Shown one piece after another: positions 1-9,213 of a stretch of 64,000 nt of DNA (the first letter of the stretch is position 1; the number at the start of each line of letters is the position of its first letter). The DNA is from Acinetobacter harbinensis. Its GTDB lineage: Bacteria; Pseudomonadota; Gammaproteobacteria; Pseudomonadales; Moraxellaceae. The position numbers and the translations under genes were made by a program. The notes beneath the pieces were generated by a model. It was not told the origin of the DNA and searched no databases. It was given only the letters and a program-made list of their open reading frames with translations. The stretch is from NCBI RefSeq assembly GCF_000816495.1, contig NZ_JXBK01000001.1:2115917-2179916 (forward strand). The letters run 5' to 3'.

Positions 1-725
1 AAGGCAATTCCACTGACCATCAATGTGCCCCAAAGCAGCGGTAATAAACCATAACTGCCTTGTGCATTTCCTGAGGTGCTAAACCCCGGATTCCACTCTG
101 TGCCAAAGAAAAAATCGAAGGGACTCACGAAATGAAAAAACCGCATGGCTTCACTAAACATCGACATCACAATGCCGATGGTGGTTAAAATAGCGATACC
201 TGAACACAAGGCCAAAGCCACATTAATGGTTTTTTCAACTTGATTGCGCGCACGATATTGCTCAGCAATATGTCTTTTGGCCCAAATCAGACCCATCAAA
301 GCGGCACAGATCACCACGGCCAACTTCGCAAAAGCACTAATACTTTCAATTCTTGATAATTGCTCAGCTGCGGTTATTTCATAGCTAGCGGCTTGGTCAC
401 TGACCCCAAACCCAGAAGCAATTGCCTGTACCCGATCAATTAAAACTTCAATGCCTGCTTGGTCTAAACTTGCTGCAATATGTGCCGGTACATTATCTAA
501 CACCACGTGGCGTAAAATATTGGGTTCGACAATATTCCAAACCAGTAGAATTAAGAAAGCAGGAATACCACACCATAAAGCCAGCAACGCACCGTAATAT
601 CCGGGACGTGAATGCAATTTTGCAGAGTTATTGCCCTGACCTGCGAGCTTTCGGCTTTTAGATAATCCGATTTGATAGGCTACGGCAATCAATGCCAATA
701 ACACACCTATGAGAAGCAGATTCAT
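1..725 (-). CDS. pstC: Phosphate ABC transporter permease PstC (partial, C-terminus outside window)
   Basis: Inner-membrane permease of the high-affinity phosphate importer PstSCAB. The gene reads leftwards from the ATG at 723-725 and runs off the left edge, so only about 241 N-terminal residues are visible. These include a first membrane helix (residues 1-15), a second hydrophobic stretch near residues 40-55, and a third after a periplasmic loop. Near the edge a run such as GSYGLLPLLWGTL is typical of PstC. The long N-terminal part before the transport domain is what I know from the extended PstC of Acinetobacter and Pseudomonas. pstS lies 101 bases upstream on the same strand, so the Pho box before pstS probably drives both genes. 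The call rests on the neighbour plus the membrane pattern. Confidence 0.88.
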   Translation of the reverse strand, partial: MNLLLIGVLLALIAVAYQIGLSKSRKLAGQGNNSAKLHSRPGYYGALLALWCGIPAFLILLVWNIVEPNILRHVVLDNVPAHIAASLDQAGIEVLIDRVQAIASGFGVSDQAASYEITAAEQLSRIESISAFAKLAVVICAALMGLIWAKRHIAEQYRARNQVEKTINVALALCSGIAILTTIGIVMSMFSEAMRFFHFVSPFDFFFGTEWNPGFSTSGNAQGSYGLLPLLWGTLMVSGIA

Positions 726-826
726 GTATTCTCCGGCATTTTTTCATTTTCCATGCTTTGACAAATCTGTCTGTGTAAAAAAAGTTGATGCAAGCTGTTG
801 TGCTCGCATCAACGGGTTCATCCTAA

Positions 827-1852
827 TTACTTGACCGCTTTACCGGCTTTTAAATCTGCCAGAACTTGTGCACGTTCTTTATCAGACATCGAAATTAGGC
901 CGGCTTTTTCTAGCTTAGAACCTTTACCGGATACTTTTTTACTTAAGAAGTATTCAGAATAGGCTTGTAAGCCTTTGATCGATTTAAGATGCTCGCCTTT
1001 CACATAGAAGAACAATGGACGTGATACAGGATACGATCCGTTCAAAATAGTTTTCTCTGATGGCGCAACATTATTGACTGTGGCAACACGCAATTTATCG
1101 CGGTTTTGATCATAGAAACCTAAACCAAATACACCCACTGCACTTGGCGAGGTTTTTAAGCGTGCCAATGTTTCAGTATAATCACCTGAAATTTCAATTA
1201 CTTTCCCATCTTTACGGAAATTTGAACAGGCGGTTTTCTGTGCATCTTTATCTAGGTTTTTAAAATATGTGTAAGATTCACAACCTGCTTCAACCATTTT
1301 TTCTTGGAATACTTCACGTGTACCGTGGTTTGAAGCGGGAATAACAAGCGTAATCGGCTCATTCGGCAGTGCTTTATCAATTTGATTCCAATGAGTGTAA
1401 GGGTTGGCCACCAATTTACCATTGGAAGGTAACTGTGCAGCAAGTGCAGCAAAGACATGTTGTGGACGCAACTTATACGCAGATTTCTTGGCGTTAGAGG
1501 CAAACACAATTCCGTCATAACCAACTTTAATTTCAATCACTTGATTGACGCCCATTTTTTTACAGGCGGCCAATTCTGAATCTTTAATTTTACGTGAGGC
1601 ATTGGCGATATCAATGGTGTTATCTCCCACACCTTGACAGAACTGCTTTAAACCGCCTGAACTACCACCTGAACCCACCACTGGTGTTTTAAATTGTGGA
1701 AAAGTATTGCCAAACTCCTCAGCCACAATACTGGCATACGGTAAAACCGTGGAAGAACCAGCAATTTGGATGGTGTCACGTGCGGCATTTGCTGTGCTGG
1801 TAATCACTGTACCCAAAATGGCTAAGCTAAGTGCGATTTTATTTAAGCGCAT
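827..1852 (-). CDS. pstS: Periplasmic phosphate-binding protein PstS
   Basis: Binds phosphate in the periplasm and delivers it to the PstCAB permease. The 341-residue protein starts with a clear Sec signal peptide (residues 1-23, cleavage around ANA-A). It then carries the phosphate-contacting loops IAGSSTV (30-36) and GSGGSSGG (60-67), which are hallmarks of PstS proteins. The length is normal. It is the first gene of the pst run on this strand, with pstC downstream. A Pho box lies about 90 bases upstream of the start codon, so induction by PhoB under phosphate starvation is expected. Confidence 0.95.
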   Translation of the reverse strand: MRLNKIALSLAILGTVITSTANAARDTIQIAGSSTVLPYASIVAEEFGNTFPQFKTPVVGSGGSSGGLKQFCQGVGDNTIDIANASRKIKDSELAACKKMGVNQVIEIKVGYDGIVFASNAKKSAYKLRPQHVFAALAAQLPSNGKLVANPYTHWNQIDKALPNEPITLVIPASNHGTREVFQEKMVEAGCESYTYFKNLDKDAQKTACSNFRKDGKVIEISGDYTETLARLKTSPSAVGVFGLGFYDQNRDKLRVATVNNVAPSEKTILNGSYPVSRPLFFYVKGEHLKSIKGLQAYSEYFLSKKVSGKGSKLEKAGLISMSDKERAQVLADLKAGKAVK

Positions 1853-1942
1853 TGTTTTCTCTCTTCATTCGATGCAATGGTGAGGTACGCTACTTTTTGA
1901 TCAGTTTTGTACTTTTCGATCATTGCATTGTGATTTTATAAT

Positions 1943-1971
1943 ATGACAAACAAGTTACAGCGATGTGACGT
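1943..1971 (-). promoter_or_regulatory. Pho box (PhoB-binding repeats) upstream of pstS
   Basis: On the minus strand three 7-base units, ACGTCAC, CTGTAAC and TTGTCAT, are separated by exactly four bases (ATCG, TTGT). This gives the 11-base period of PhoB half-sites (consensus CTGTCAT). The last two units make a good classical Pho box and the first is a plausible extra half-site. An A/T-rich stretch containing TATAAAAT follows directly. The element is 90 bases from the pstS start codon. Confidence 0.8.
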
Positions 1972-2190
1972 TTTAATGATAATTAATTGCAGGCTTTTTA
2001 AATAAATATAACTTGATAAAAATCAGTCACTCATATCATCAACCATCAAATGAATACTTTACTTAATCTAGCTCAATGATTTTTAGCAATGTTTTGTCGC
2101 AGAAAAAAATATCCGCTAATTTTACGGTAAAGCCAATCAAAATTGATCTTGAATTCAAAACCAACAGACTTTTTAGCTTATTTTTTGCAT

Positions 2191-2220
2191 AAAAAAGAGG
2201 TCTATTGAGACCTCTTTTTT
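2191..2220 (-). terminator. Rho-independent terminator after ddc
   Basis: Perfect 13-base arms, AAAAAAGAGGTCT and AGACCTCTTTTTT, around the loop ATTG. It lies 18 bases beyond the ddc stop codon and has a T-run in both directions. Confidence 0.93.
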
Positions 2221-2237
2221 ACTGACGTTAATCCGTT

Positions 2238-3770
2238 TTAATCCAGCGTAGTGGTATAAGTACCGGCTTGGATTGGCCCTTTGATCCGCTCTGCTTCTGC
2301 CACAACCAAGTTGAGCAAATTCTTCACATTATCTAAAGTGGCCACTGGACTTAAAGTGGTCATTTTTAAAGATTGCACAGCACCCACTTTGGTTACACCA
2401 ATATTGGCTTCACCGCACGCAAATAACTCATCTGCGACGTTTTGATTGAGTGTGTCAAGCAATTCAGCAGGATAGCCATTTGGCACCACACGGAACAATA
2501 CAGAGGCAAACTGTGGTTCAATCAGCATCTCTAATCCATCGGTGGCATCAATATAATCCGCGACTTCGCGGGTTAACTTCACACCATGATCGATCATCGA
2601 ACCATAAAGCTCTTCACCCAATGCTTCAACCGTCATCCACAATTTCAACGCATCAAAACGACGCGTGGTTTGTAGAGATTTAGACACCAAGTTTGGCACA
2701 CCATGTTCTTCATCATAAGCTGAGTTTAAATACTCTGCTTCATAATGCATAAAACGATAGTTGGCTTCATCTTTAAGCAAGAACGCACCGCATGAAATGC
2801 TTTGGAAATAATGCTTATGGAAATCTAGTGTCACAGAATCAGACAACTCAATACCATCTAACATATCACGGTAGTCATTGGATAGAATCAGCGCACCGCC
2901 CCATGCTGCATCAATATGCATCCACGTACCATAAGTGTCAGTCAAGGCACGAATGGCTTTTAATGGGTCAATTGCACCGGCATCAGTGGTACCTGCAGTG
3001 GCAACCACACAAGCAACAATTTTGCCCTCTGCATTTAACTGCGCCAAGGTTTTTTCAAGCGCGTTAATGTCCATCTGTGCATTTTCATTTACAGGAACAG
3101 CCACGACGGATTGAAAACCCATGCCCATCATCGCCATGTTCTTTTGCACAGAAAAATGTGCATTTTCAGAACAAATCACTTTGACATTACGCATCGCATC
3201 ACTTGGAATACCATCGCGCTGAACCGACCACGGCTGACCGTTGTCGTCTTTCCAGTTTTTTGCGATACAGGCATCACGTGCCAGCAGTACGCCCATCAAA
3301 TTCGATTGCGTACCACCCGAGGTAAATACCCCTGCCTGACCTGCGCCATAACCGACTTTTTGACGCAGCCAATCAATCAGTTGTACTTCCATCAATGAAC
3401 CGGCAGGACTTTGATCCCACGAGTCCATCGATTGATTGGTCGCATTGATTAACACTTCAGCAATTTGACTGGTGACCATGGTTGGACAGTGCAAATGTGC
3501 AAGCGAGTGCGGATGATGCACTTTTAAGCTTTTCTTTAAGAAAAGCTCCACCATACGCTCAAGTGATTTTTGTACACCCAAACCTTGTTTTGAAGGATTA
3601 AATGCAATGGCGCTACGTAGCTCTTTAATGCTACCACCAGTGTACATTTTATCGTCTTGCAACCATGCCGCAACCGCTTTGGTCGCCTCACCCATGGCTG
3701 ACGAATAGTCAGCAATAGATGCTACATCATTACAAAGTAATGCTTTACGATGTTCTGCAAAATCTACCAT
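2238..3770 (-). CDS. ddc: L-2,4-diaminobutyrate decarboxylase
   Basis: PLP-dependent group II decarboxylase that turns L-2,4-diaminobutyrate into 1,3-diaminopropane, a polyamine characteristic of Acinetobacter. The 510 residues show the fold-type I pattern: SGGTQSN (151-157), HIDAAWGG (285-292) and the PLP lysine motif DFHK (lysine 319). Sequence alone does not separate it from other group II decarboxylases. The assignment comes from its place three bases after dat, the aminotransferase that makes its substrate, a pair established in A. baumannii. A strong terminator follows, so dat-ddc looks like a complete two-gene operon. Confidence 0.92.
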   Translation of the reverse strand: MVDFAEHRKALLCNDVASIADYSSAMGEATKAVAAWLQDDKMYTGGSIKELRSAIAFNPSKQGLGVQKSLERMVELFLKKSLKVHHPHSLAHLHCPTMVTSQIAEVLINATNQSMDSWDQSPAGSLMEVQLIDWLRQKVGYGAGQAGVFTSGGTQSNLMGVLLARDACIAKNWKDDNGQPWSVQRDGIPSDAMRNVKVICSENAHFSVQKNMAMMGMGFQSVVAVPVNENAQMDINALEKTLAQLNAEGKIVACVVATAGTTDAGAIDPLKAIRALTDTYGTWMHIDAAWGGALILSNDYRDMLDGIELSDSVTLDFHKHYFQSISCGAFLLKDEANYRFMHYEAEYLNSAYDEEHGVPNLVSKSLQTTRRFDALKLWMTVEALGEELYGSMIDHGVKLTREVADYIDATDGLEMLIEPQFASVLFRVVPNGYPAELLDTLNQNVADELFACGEANIGVTKVGAVQSLKMTTLSPVATLDNVKNLLNLVVAEAERIKGPIQAGTYTTTLD

Positions 3771-3773
3771 GTA

Positions 3774-5147
3774 TTATGCACCTCGAACGGCAATAAGAGC
3801 TTCAGCAATCGCTTTCTTAAAGCGTACAATCACTTCTTCACATTCTGCTTGTGTGATAATCAGCGGGCACAATAAACGAATGACCGTACCGTTACGACCG
3901 CCTTTTTCTAACAACAATTTGTTATCAAAACATGCAGTTTGAATCGCTGCGGCTAATTGAGAATCGGCTGGATACGCACCTAAATGATCGGTTTGTTGAC
4001 GTTCATCAACTATTTCAACACCAATCATTAAGCCACGACCACGCACATTACCAATACATGGAAATTCAACAGCCAGTTTTTTCAATTCAGCTTGTAGAAA
4101 ATCACCACGTTGCTGCGCGTTTTCAGCAAGATTTTGCTCTTTAATGGTTCGGATGGTGGCTAAGCCTGTGCCCATCGCCAACTGGTTACCACGGAATGTG
4201 CCAGTGTGACCTGCAGGCTGCCAAGCATCAAATTTACGCTTAATGCCCAGTACAGCAAGCGGTAAACTGCCACCCACTGCTTTGGACATCACGATCACAT
4301 CCGGTTCAATACCGGCATGTTCAAAAGCAAACATTTTGCCTGAACGGGCAAAACCGGATTGCACTTCATCGAGAATCAAAACGATGTTGTTTTTTTCCGT
4401 CACTTCACGAATTTTTTTCAACCATTTAATCGGTGCAGTTACCACACCGCCTTCACCTTGAATCGCTTCAAGAATAACAGCTGCAGGTTTGGTCACGCCA
4501 CTTTCGACATCTTCAATGAAGTTTTCGAAATAATAAGTTAAAGCATCTACGCCAGCTTCACCGCCCACACCAAGTGGACAGCGATATTCATGTGGATACG
4601 GCATAAACTGTACGCCGGGCATTAAGCCATTCACCGCATTTTTAGCCGATAAGTTACCCGTCATGGCCAAAGCGCCATGCGTCATACCGTGATAGCCACC
4701 TGAGAAGCTAATCACCGAACTACGACCAGTATAAGTTTTGGCTAATTTAATCGCCGCCTCAGTACCATCTGCACCAGATGGACCACAAAACTGTAGACAG
4801 TACTCAGCCTTACCACCCGGTAATTGCTCGAGTAATGCTTCAGTGAAGGCATCTTTTAATGGTGTGGTTAAATCTAAGGTATGTAACGGTAGACCACTGG
4901 CAATTGTGTCTTGAATACTTTGAATTACCGCAGGATGATTATGGCCTAAAGCCAAAGTCCCTGCCCCAGCCAAACAATCAAGGTACTCAGTACCTTCAAC
5001 ATCGGTAATCCAACACCCTAAAGCTTTTGCTATGGCCAACGGCAATTTACGTGGATAGCTACGAACATTCGATTCCATCTGACTTTGGCGAGTCAAATAG
5101 TATTCGTTAGTAGCATTAGAAGTGGGATTTACAGAAGAAACGCTCAT
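3774..5147 (-). CDS. dat: Diaminobutyrate--2-oxoglutarate aminotransferase
   Basis: Class III PLP aminotransferase that makes L-2,4-diaminobutyrate from aspartate semialdehyde with glutamate as amino donor. It is the first step to 1,3-diaminopropane. The 457 residues carry the class III signature [12 protein letters not shown] (259-270) and the PLP lysine in MSKAVGG (lysine 289). The N-terminal residues before [12 protein letters not shown] are low in complexity. It is the promoter-proximal gene of the dat-ddc pair. The substrate specificity is inferred from the partner gene and genus knowledge. Confidence 0.93.
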   Translation of the reverse strand: MSVSSVNPTSNATNEYYLTRQSQMESNVRSYPRKLPLAIAKALGCWITDVEGTEYLDCLAGAGTLALGHNHPAVIQSIQDTIASGLPLHTLDLTTPLKDAFTEALLEQLPGGKAEYCLQFCGPSGADGTEAAIKLAKTYTGRSSVISFSGGYHGMTHGALAMTGNLSAKNAVNGLMPGVQFMPYPHEYRCPLGVGGEAGVDALTYYFENFIEDVESGVTKPAAVILEAIQGEGGVVTAPIKWLKKIREVTEKNNIVLILDEVQSGFARSGKMFAFEHAGIEPDVIVMSKAVGGSLPLAVLGIKRKFDAWQPAGHTGTFRGNQLAMGTGLATIRTIKEQNLAENAQQRGDFLQAELKKLAVEFPCIGNVRGRGLMIGVEIVDERQQTDHLGAYPADSQLAAAIQTACFDNKLLLEKGGRNGTVIRLLCPLIITQAECEEVIVRFKKAIAEALIAVRGA

Positions 5148-5618
5148 ATCGAATTACCATCTCTGATATGGGTTAAAGAAAATAAGTCGGGTGACTTTCG
5201 GTCCTTTGACTCGGTGCTTTATAGAATCTAGTCAGCTCGGTTGTAGAGGAACGGACTAGGAGGGCGATCATACCTAATTTTTTAAGAAAATAAACAAGTT
5301 TAGCTATTTTCTCTGCCCTCATCTGCTGAAAAAATAGTTGATTTAGCAACAGACTGTATGCTTATCTTACCCCTTAGGGATAAAAAGGGAACCTTATTCA
5401 AGGCTATGGATTTTTAAAAAAAGTAAAGATCAGATAAACTCCCATTTACACACCAAACTAATATTTTGATTTATATGAATTTTTTATAATTTTATTTGAT
5501 TAATTATTTTTGATATTTTTTACAAAGCCACCACAAAATCTGCCGAAATCCAACACAAACTCACTTTAGTATGATCAATATAAAATCTGAATTCCACTTA
5601 CAAAAAATAGGCCAAAAA
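5148..5618. other. Intergenic region between divergent dat and SIMPL gene
   Basis: About 470 bases. The dat-proximal part (5186-5222) has three imperfect GC-rich repeats around the core TCGG(G/T) in the dat leader, with TATAAA on the minus strand just upstream. The rest is A/T-rich and must hold the promoter of the gene at 5619. I see no open frame worth calling. Confidence 0.5.
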
Positions 5619-6323
5619 ATGCGTTTTCTTGTTCTTTCCACTGCTGTTCTCGCTACCACCTTAACCTCTGTTACTTTCGCTGAAAACACAGAACAATTAA
5701 ATTACAATGTGGTCAATGTACAAGCTGAGGCCACGCGTAAAGTTTCCAATGATGAAATGCACGCTGTACTGTATATAGAAAAAAGCAATAAACAACCCTC
5801 TGAACTGGCAACTCAAATCAGCCAATTGATGAATCAAGCCATGGCTTTGGCAAGAAAATATCCGCAAGTCAAAGTTGAAACAGGTTCTCAAACCACGTAT
5901 CCCATTTATGACAACGACAGCCGTAAACTAAAAGAATGGCGCGGTCGTGCCGAATTACAAATTGAAAGCACAGATTTTAAAGCCGCCAGTCAATTAATCG
6001 GCGAACTGCAACAGTATTTTCAAACACAATCCATCAATTTCAGTGTCTCCGATGCGCAGCGTAAAAAAGTAGAAAACGAATTGATGGTTGAAGCCTCTAA
6101 AAACTTTCAGCAACGCGCGCAACTGTTAAGCCAAGCATGGAATAAATCGGCTTACAACTTGGTGAATCTTAATTTAAACACCAGTAACTCTTATCCTCAG
6201 CCGATTATGATGCGTGCCAGTATGGCTAAATTTTCCGCAGATGAAGCCGCACCGGCACAAGATGTCGCTGCGGGTGAATCAAAAATTACAGTCAACGCCA
6301 ACGGTACCATTCAATTTAAATAA
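5619..6323 (+). CDS. Periplasmic SIMPL (DUF541) domain protein
   Basis: 234-residue secreted protein of unknown exact role. The chosen start at 5619 begins directly with a signal peptide (MRFLVLSTAV...TSVTFA), whereas an upstream start at 5571 would put 16 odd residues before it. The mature part begins NVVNVQAEATRKVSNDEMHAVL, truncated here to its opening, which matches the first strand of SIMPL domains (periplasmic or outer-membrane oligomers linked to stress in other bacteria). It continues with a helical middle and ends in a strand ITVNANGTIQF typical of the domain. It stands alone, transcribed away from dat and towards proB, with a shared terminator after it. Family call good, function unknown. 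Confidence 0.8.
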   Translation: MRFLVLSTAVLATTLTSVTFAENTEQLNYNVVNVQAEATRKVSNDEMHAVLYIEKSNKQPSELATQISQLMNQAMALARKYPQVKVETGSQTTYPIYDNDSRKLKEWRGRAELQIESTDFKAASQLIGELQQYFQTQSINFSVSDAQRKKVENELMVEASKNFQQRAQLLSQAWNKSAYNLVNLNLNTSNSYPQPIMMRASMAKFSADEAAPAQDVAAGESKITVNANGTIQFK

Positions 6324-6357
6324 TTGTTTTTTGCAATTGGTGCTTTAAGATTTCGAT

Positions 6358-6390
6358 TAAAAAAATCCCGCTCGAAGGCGGGATTTTTTA
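6358..6390. terminator. Bidirectional terminator between SIMPL gene and proB
   Basis: Arms AAAAATCCCGC and GCGGGATTTTT (6361-6371 and 6378-6388) around a six-base loop. A/T tails on both sides serve the two convergent genes. Confidence 0.92.
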
Positions 6391-6402
6391 TGAGATAAAC
6401 TT

Positions 6403-7536
6403 TTAGTAAATTGCCATGTGATTGCGATGGATCATCTCTAAAGAGCGTGCTTCACCTAACACTTGATAGACTTTATCCGAGGACAACCCTTTTACGATAT
6501 CTGCCGAACGAGAGCTAAAATTCACTCGACCCACTGCAATACGACCACCTTGACTATCCACACATTCCACCACATCACCGCGCTGAAAATGCCCTTCGAC
6601 TGCTTTTACTCCCACAGGAAGTAAACTGCGATGATTGTCTTTAATGGCTTTCACCGCACCTTCATCTAGCACCAAACGGCCTGCGGTTTGTAAGTGTGCC
6701 GCCAACCATTGCTGGTGCGCTGTCATACGGTCGTTATCGGTAATAAACAAAGTACCAAGTAATTCACCCGACATTAAACGCGCCAACACCTTGTCACTTT
6801 CACCACTGGCTATCAGGGTTGGACAACCGGATTTGGCCGCTAAACGGGCAGCCCGAACCTTGGTGAGCATGCCGCCACGACCAAATTTACCGCCACCGCC
6901 GGCCATATCAAATAGACTTTCATCTAAGGCACGTACCGTATGGAACATTTTGGCATTCGGATTAGAACGCGGGTCAGAGTCAAACATGCCCTCTTGATCG
7001 GTCAAAATAATCAGCAAATCGGCATGGACTTGACCGGCCACCATGGCAGCTAAGGTATCGTTGTCACCAAAGCGAATTTCATCTGTGGATACCGTGTCAT
7101 TTTCATTGATTACCGGAATGACCCGCCAATCAATTAAATGCTGTAAAGCATCGCAAGAGTTTAAGTAACGACGACGATCGGCCAAGTCATCATGGGTCAA
7201 TAAAACTTGCGCGGTTTGAATCGTATGCTTTTCTAACACACTCGACCACGTTTGGATTAGACCCATTTGACCAATAGCAGCACATGCCTGAAGACTAGGT
7301 AAATCAGTGGGTCGGCGCTCAAGTTTCATCCGAACCATCCCTTCAGCCACAGCCCCCGATGACACCAGTATAATTTCGTGTCCGGCAGTGTGTAGATCTG
7401 CAATTTGTTCCGCCCAATGCGAAATTGCATCCAAATCTAAACCTTGCCCATTGGCTGTGAGTAAAGATGATCCGATTTTAACAACGATTCGTTTACAACC
7501 CTTGAGCTGACGTTGCCCATCTAGCACTTCTATCAT
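6403..7536 (-). CDS. proB: Glutamate 5-kinase
   Basis: Phosphorylates glutamate with ATP, the first step of proline synthesis, and is normally inhibited by proline. The 377 residues comprise an amino-acid kinase domain ([11 protein letters not shown] near residue 16, [10 protein letters not shown] near 58, INENDTVS near 143, [12 protein letters not shown] near 155, [11 protein letters not shown] near 212). A C-terminal PUA domain follows from about residue 280 ([13 protein letters not shown]). Length is as in E. coli ProB. It is 27 bases downstream of obgE on the same strand, a pairing common in gammaproteobacteria. proA is not adjacent. Confidence 0.96.
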   Translation of the reverse strand: MIEVLDGQRQLKGCKRIVVKIGSSLLTANGQGLDLDAISHWAEQIADLHTAGHEIILVSSGAVAEGMVRMKLERRPTDLPSLQACAAIGQMGLIQTWSSVLEKHTIQTAQVLLTHDDLADRRRYLNSCDALQHLIDWRVIPVINENDTVSTDEIRFGDNDTLAAMVAGQVHADLLIILTDQEGMFDSDPRSNPNAKMFHTVRALDESLFDMAGGGGKFGRGGMLTKVRAARLAAKSGCPTLIASGESDKVLARLMSGELLGTLFITDNDRMTAHQQWLAAHLQTAGRLVLDEGAVKAIKDNHRSLLPVGVKAVEGHFQRGDVVECVDSQGGRIAVGRVNFSSRSADIVKGLSSDKVYQVLGEARSLEMIHRNHMAIY

Positions 7537-7563
7537 CTTGTCCTCAGTTACTCTACTCAGAGC

Positions 7564-8784
7564 TTAACGTACGTAAAACACTTCCATATCGCCATCATCA
7601 CCATCTTCGTCTTCATCATCTTCATCGTCTGTGAGTAGACCCTCAAGACGCTGTTGACGACGCATTTCACGATAGGCTTCTTTCGCTGCGATGGTTTGTT
7701 CACGTGTTTCCGCTTCAAGCTGATCACGGAACGCTTTCACTTCTGCTGCGTACGCTGGATCTTCCGCTTCACGTTCCTGTTGTTGTTCAATTTCATCCAT
7801 CAGATAATAAACAACATCTTTGGTGCCTTCTGACATTAAGCCTGAAGTTTGGAATACCGGACCTTCCCACTGCATTTCTTCTAGAAGATGGTTACACCAT
7901 TCTTCTTGCGTATCATCGGTGAGTTGATCGACTTTATTCAACACCAACACAATCGGCAATTTCGCTAAAGTTGGGGAGAAATTCTTCAACTCTTGTAAAA
8001 TTGCTTTCGCATTATGCGCAGGATCAGAACCATCAATCGGCTGAACATCCACAATATGCAATAAAATACGCGTACGTGCCAAATGCTTAAGGAAACGAAT
8101 ACCCAGACCTGCGCCTTCTGATGCGCCTTCAATTAATCCAGGAATATCGGCCATAACAAATGAGCGATGACTATCGGCATCAACCACACCTAGGTTTGGC
8201 ACCATGGTGGTAAATGGATAATCTGCAACTTTTGGTTTCGCTGCGGATACCGCACGAATAAAGGTCGATTTACCTGCATTTGGCATACCCAGTAAGCCAA
8301 CATCTGCCAGTACTTTAAGCTCTAAACGAATTTCACGGAATTCGCCTTTAATACCATGGGTACATTTACGCGGCGAACGGTTGGTCGATGATTTAAAGTG
8401 TGTATTACCTAAACCACCATCACCGCCCATGGCCACAATAATTTGTTGACCATCTTCAGTTAAGTCACCAATAATATCGCCTGATTCTACATCGACAATA
8501 GTCGTTCCCATTGGGACTTTCAGTACAACTGATTCGCCACCACGACCTGCACAGTTTGCACCACGACCATTTTTACCGCGCTCTGCACGGTACTTACGGG
8601 TATAACGAAAATCTACAAGGGTACTGGTGTCGTCATTGGCTTCAACATAAATACAGCCACCTCGACCACCATCACCACCATCTGGACCACCAAATGGTAC
8701 GAATTTTTCACGGCGAAAACTGGCTACGCCATTGCCACCGTCGCCAGCCTCTACGGTAATGACTGCTTCATCAACAAAGCGCAT
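7564..8784 (-). CDS. obgE: Obg family GTPase (ribosome assembly)
   Basis: Essential GTPase acting in 50S subunit assembly and growth control. 406 residues. The N-terminal glycine-rich Obg fold (about 1-158) includes GGDGGRGGCIYVEA. The GTPase domain has the P-loop GMPNAGKST (about 166-174), switch motif DIPGLIEGASEG and NKVD. A C-terminal tail of about 20 residues is almost entirely D and E before the last residues. Such an acidic tail is known in Obg proteins and varies between species. It probably forms a unit with proB downstream. Confidence 0.97.
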   Translation of the reverse strand: MRFVDEAVITVEAGDGGNGVASFRREKFVPFGGPDGGDGGRGGCIYVEANDDTSTLVDFRYTRKYRAERGKNGRGANCAGRGGESVVLKVPMGTTIVDVESGDIIGDLTEDGQQIIVAMGGDGGLGNTHFKSSTNRSPRKCTHGIKGEFREIRLELKVLADVGLLGMPNAGKSTFIRAVSAAKPKVADYPFTTMVPNLGVVDADSHRSFVMADIPGLIEGASEGAGLGIRFLKHLARTRILLHIVDVQPIDGSDPAHNAKAILQELKNFSPTLAKLPIVLVLNKVDQLTDDTQEEWCNHLLEEMQWEGPVFQTSGLMSEGTKDVVYYLMDEIEQQQEREAEDPAYAAEVKAFRDQLEAETREQTIAAKEAYREMRRQQRLEGLLTDDEDDEDEDGDDGDMEVFYVR

Positions 8785-8988
8785 ACTGCCAATCCTCTAA
8801 ATACTTTAAAACCGCATATTCTGCCATATTTTACAAAATTTCACGAATGGTATTATTCAGCATTACATGAATTTTGCTGTTGTTTAACTGAATTGAATTA
8901 TATTTTGCTCTCTATACAGCCTATAAAGTTTATAAAATCCAGACCAAACGCTGCATAATGCTGTGGTTCATCATCTGAATTACAATCG

Positions 8989-9013
8989 AGTCGCTGTTTA
9001 ACCGCGACTTTTT
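8989..9013 (+). terminator. Orphan terminator-like hairpin, possible small-RNA 3' end
   Basis: AGTCGC (8989-8994), nine-base loop, GCGACT (9004-9009), then five T. It points along the plus strand, but both flanking genes are on the minus strand. It could end a short transcript that starts within 8785-8985. A/T-rich TATAAA-like boxes occur at about 8920-8935, but I cannot fix a promoter. Confidence 0.4.
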
Positions 9014-9171
9014 AGATTTTAAAGCCAGATCAGCCAAAAGATGAATCTCACTCTTTTAATCAAAGTTATTTTTTAATTTGGTTGTCTTTTTTCTTGGTTT
9101 TAACTTATTTTTAGAATAAAGCGCATCAATTATAAAGAGCGATCAGCGTGATCTGACTTTTATACAGACCA

Positions 9172-9199
9172 AAAAAGAGCTTCCGAAGAAGCTCTTTTT
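9172..9199 (-). terminator. Rho-independent terminator after GAPDH gene
   Basis: Perfect arms AAAAAGAGCTTC and GAAGCTCTTTTT around CGAA (on the transcribed strand a TTCG tetraloop). It lies 15 bases after the stop codon. Confidence 0.93.
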
Positions 9200-9213
9200 A
9201 ACCACTTTACAAA

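Larger units (their letters stand above)
1853..2237. other. Intergenic region pstS/ddc
   Basis: 385 bases with no gene. Holds the pstS leader and Pho box (1943-1971), A/T-rich sequence, and the ddc terminator (2191-2220). I see nothing else of note. Confidence 0.7.
8785..9213. other. Intergenic region obgE/GAPDH
   Basis: About 430 bases. Contains the GAPDH terminator (9172-9199), the obgE promoter region and a plus-strand terminator-like hairpin (8989-9013) that no annotated plus-strand gene explains. Also a small palindrome GATCA-GCG-TGATC at 9141-9153. Confidence 0.6.

Noticed and set aside
6635..6997. 120-codon plus-strand frame inside proB
   Set aside because: It overlaps a certain glutamate kinase gene and shows no protein-like motif or ribosome site.
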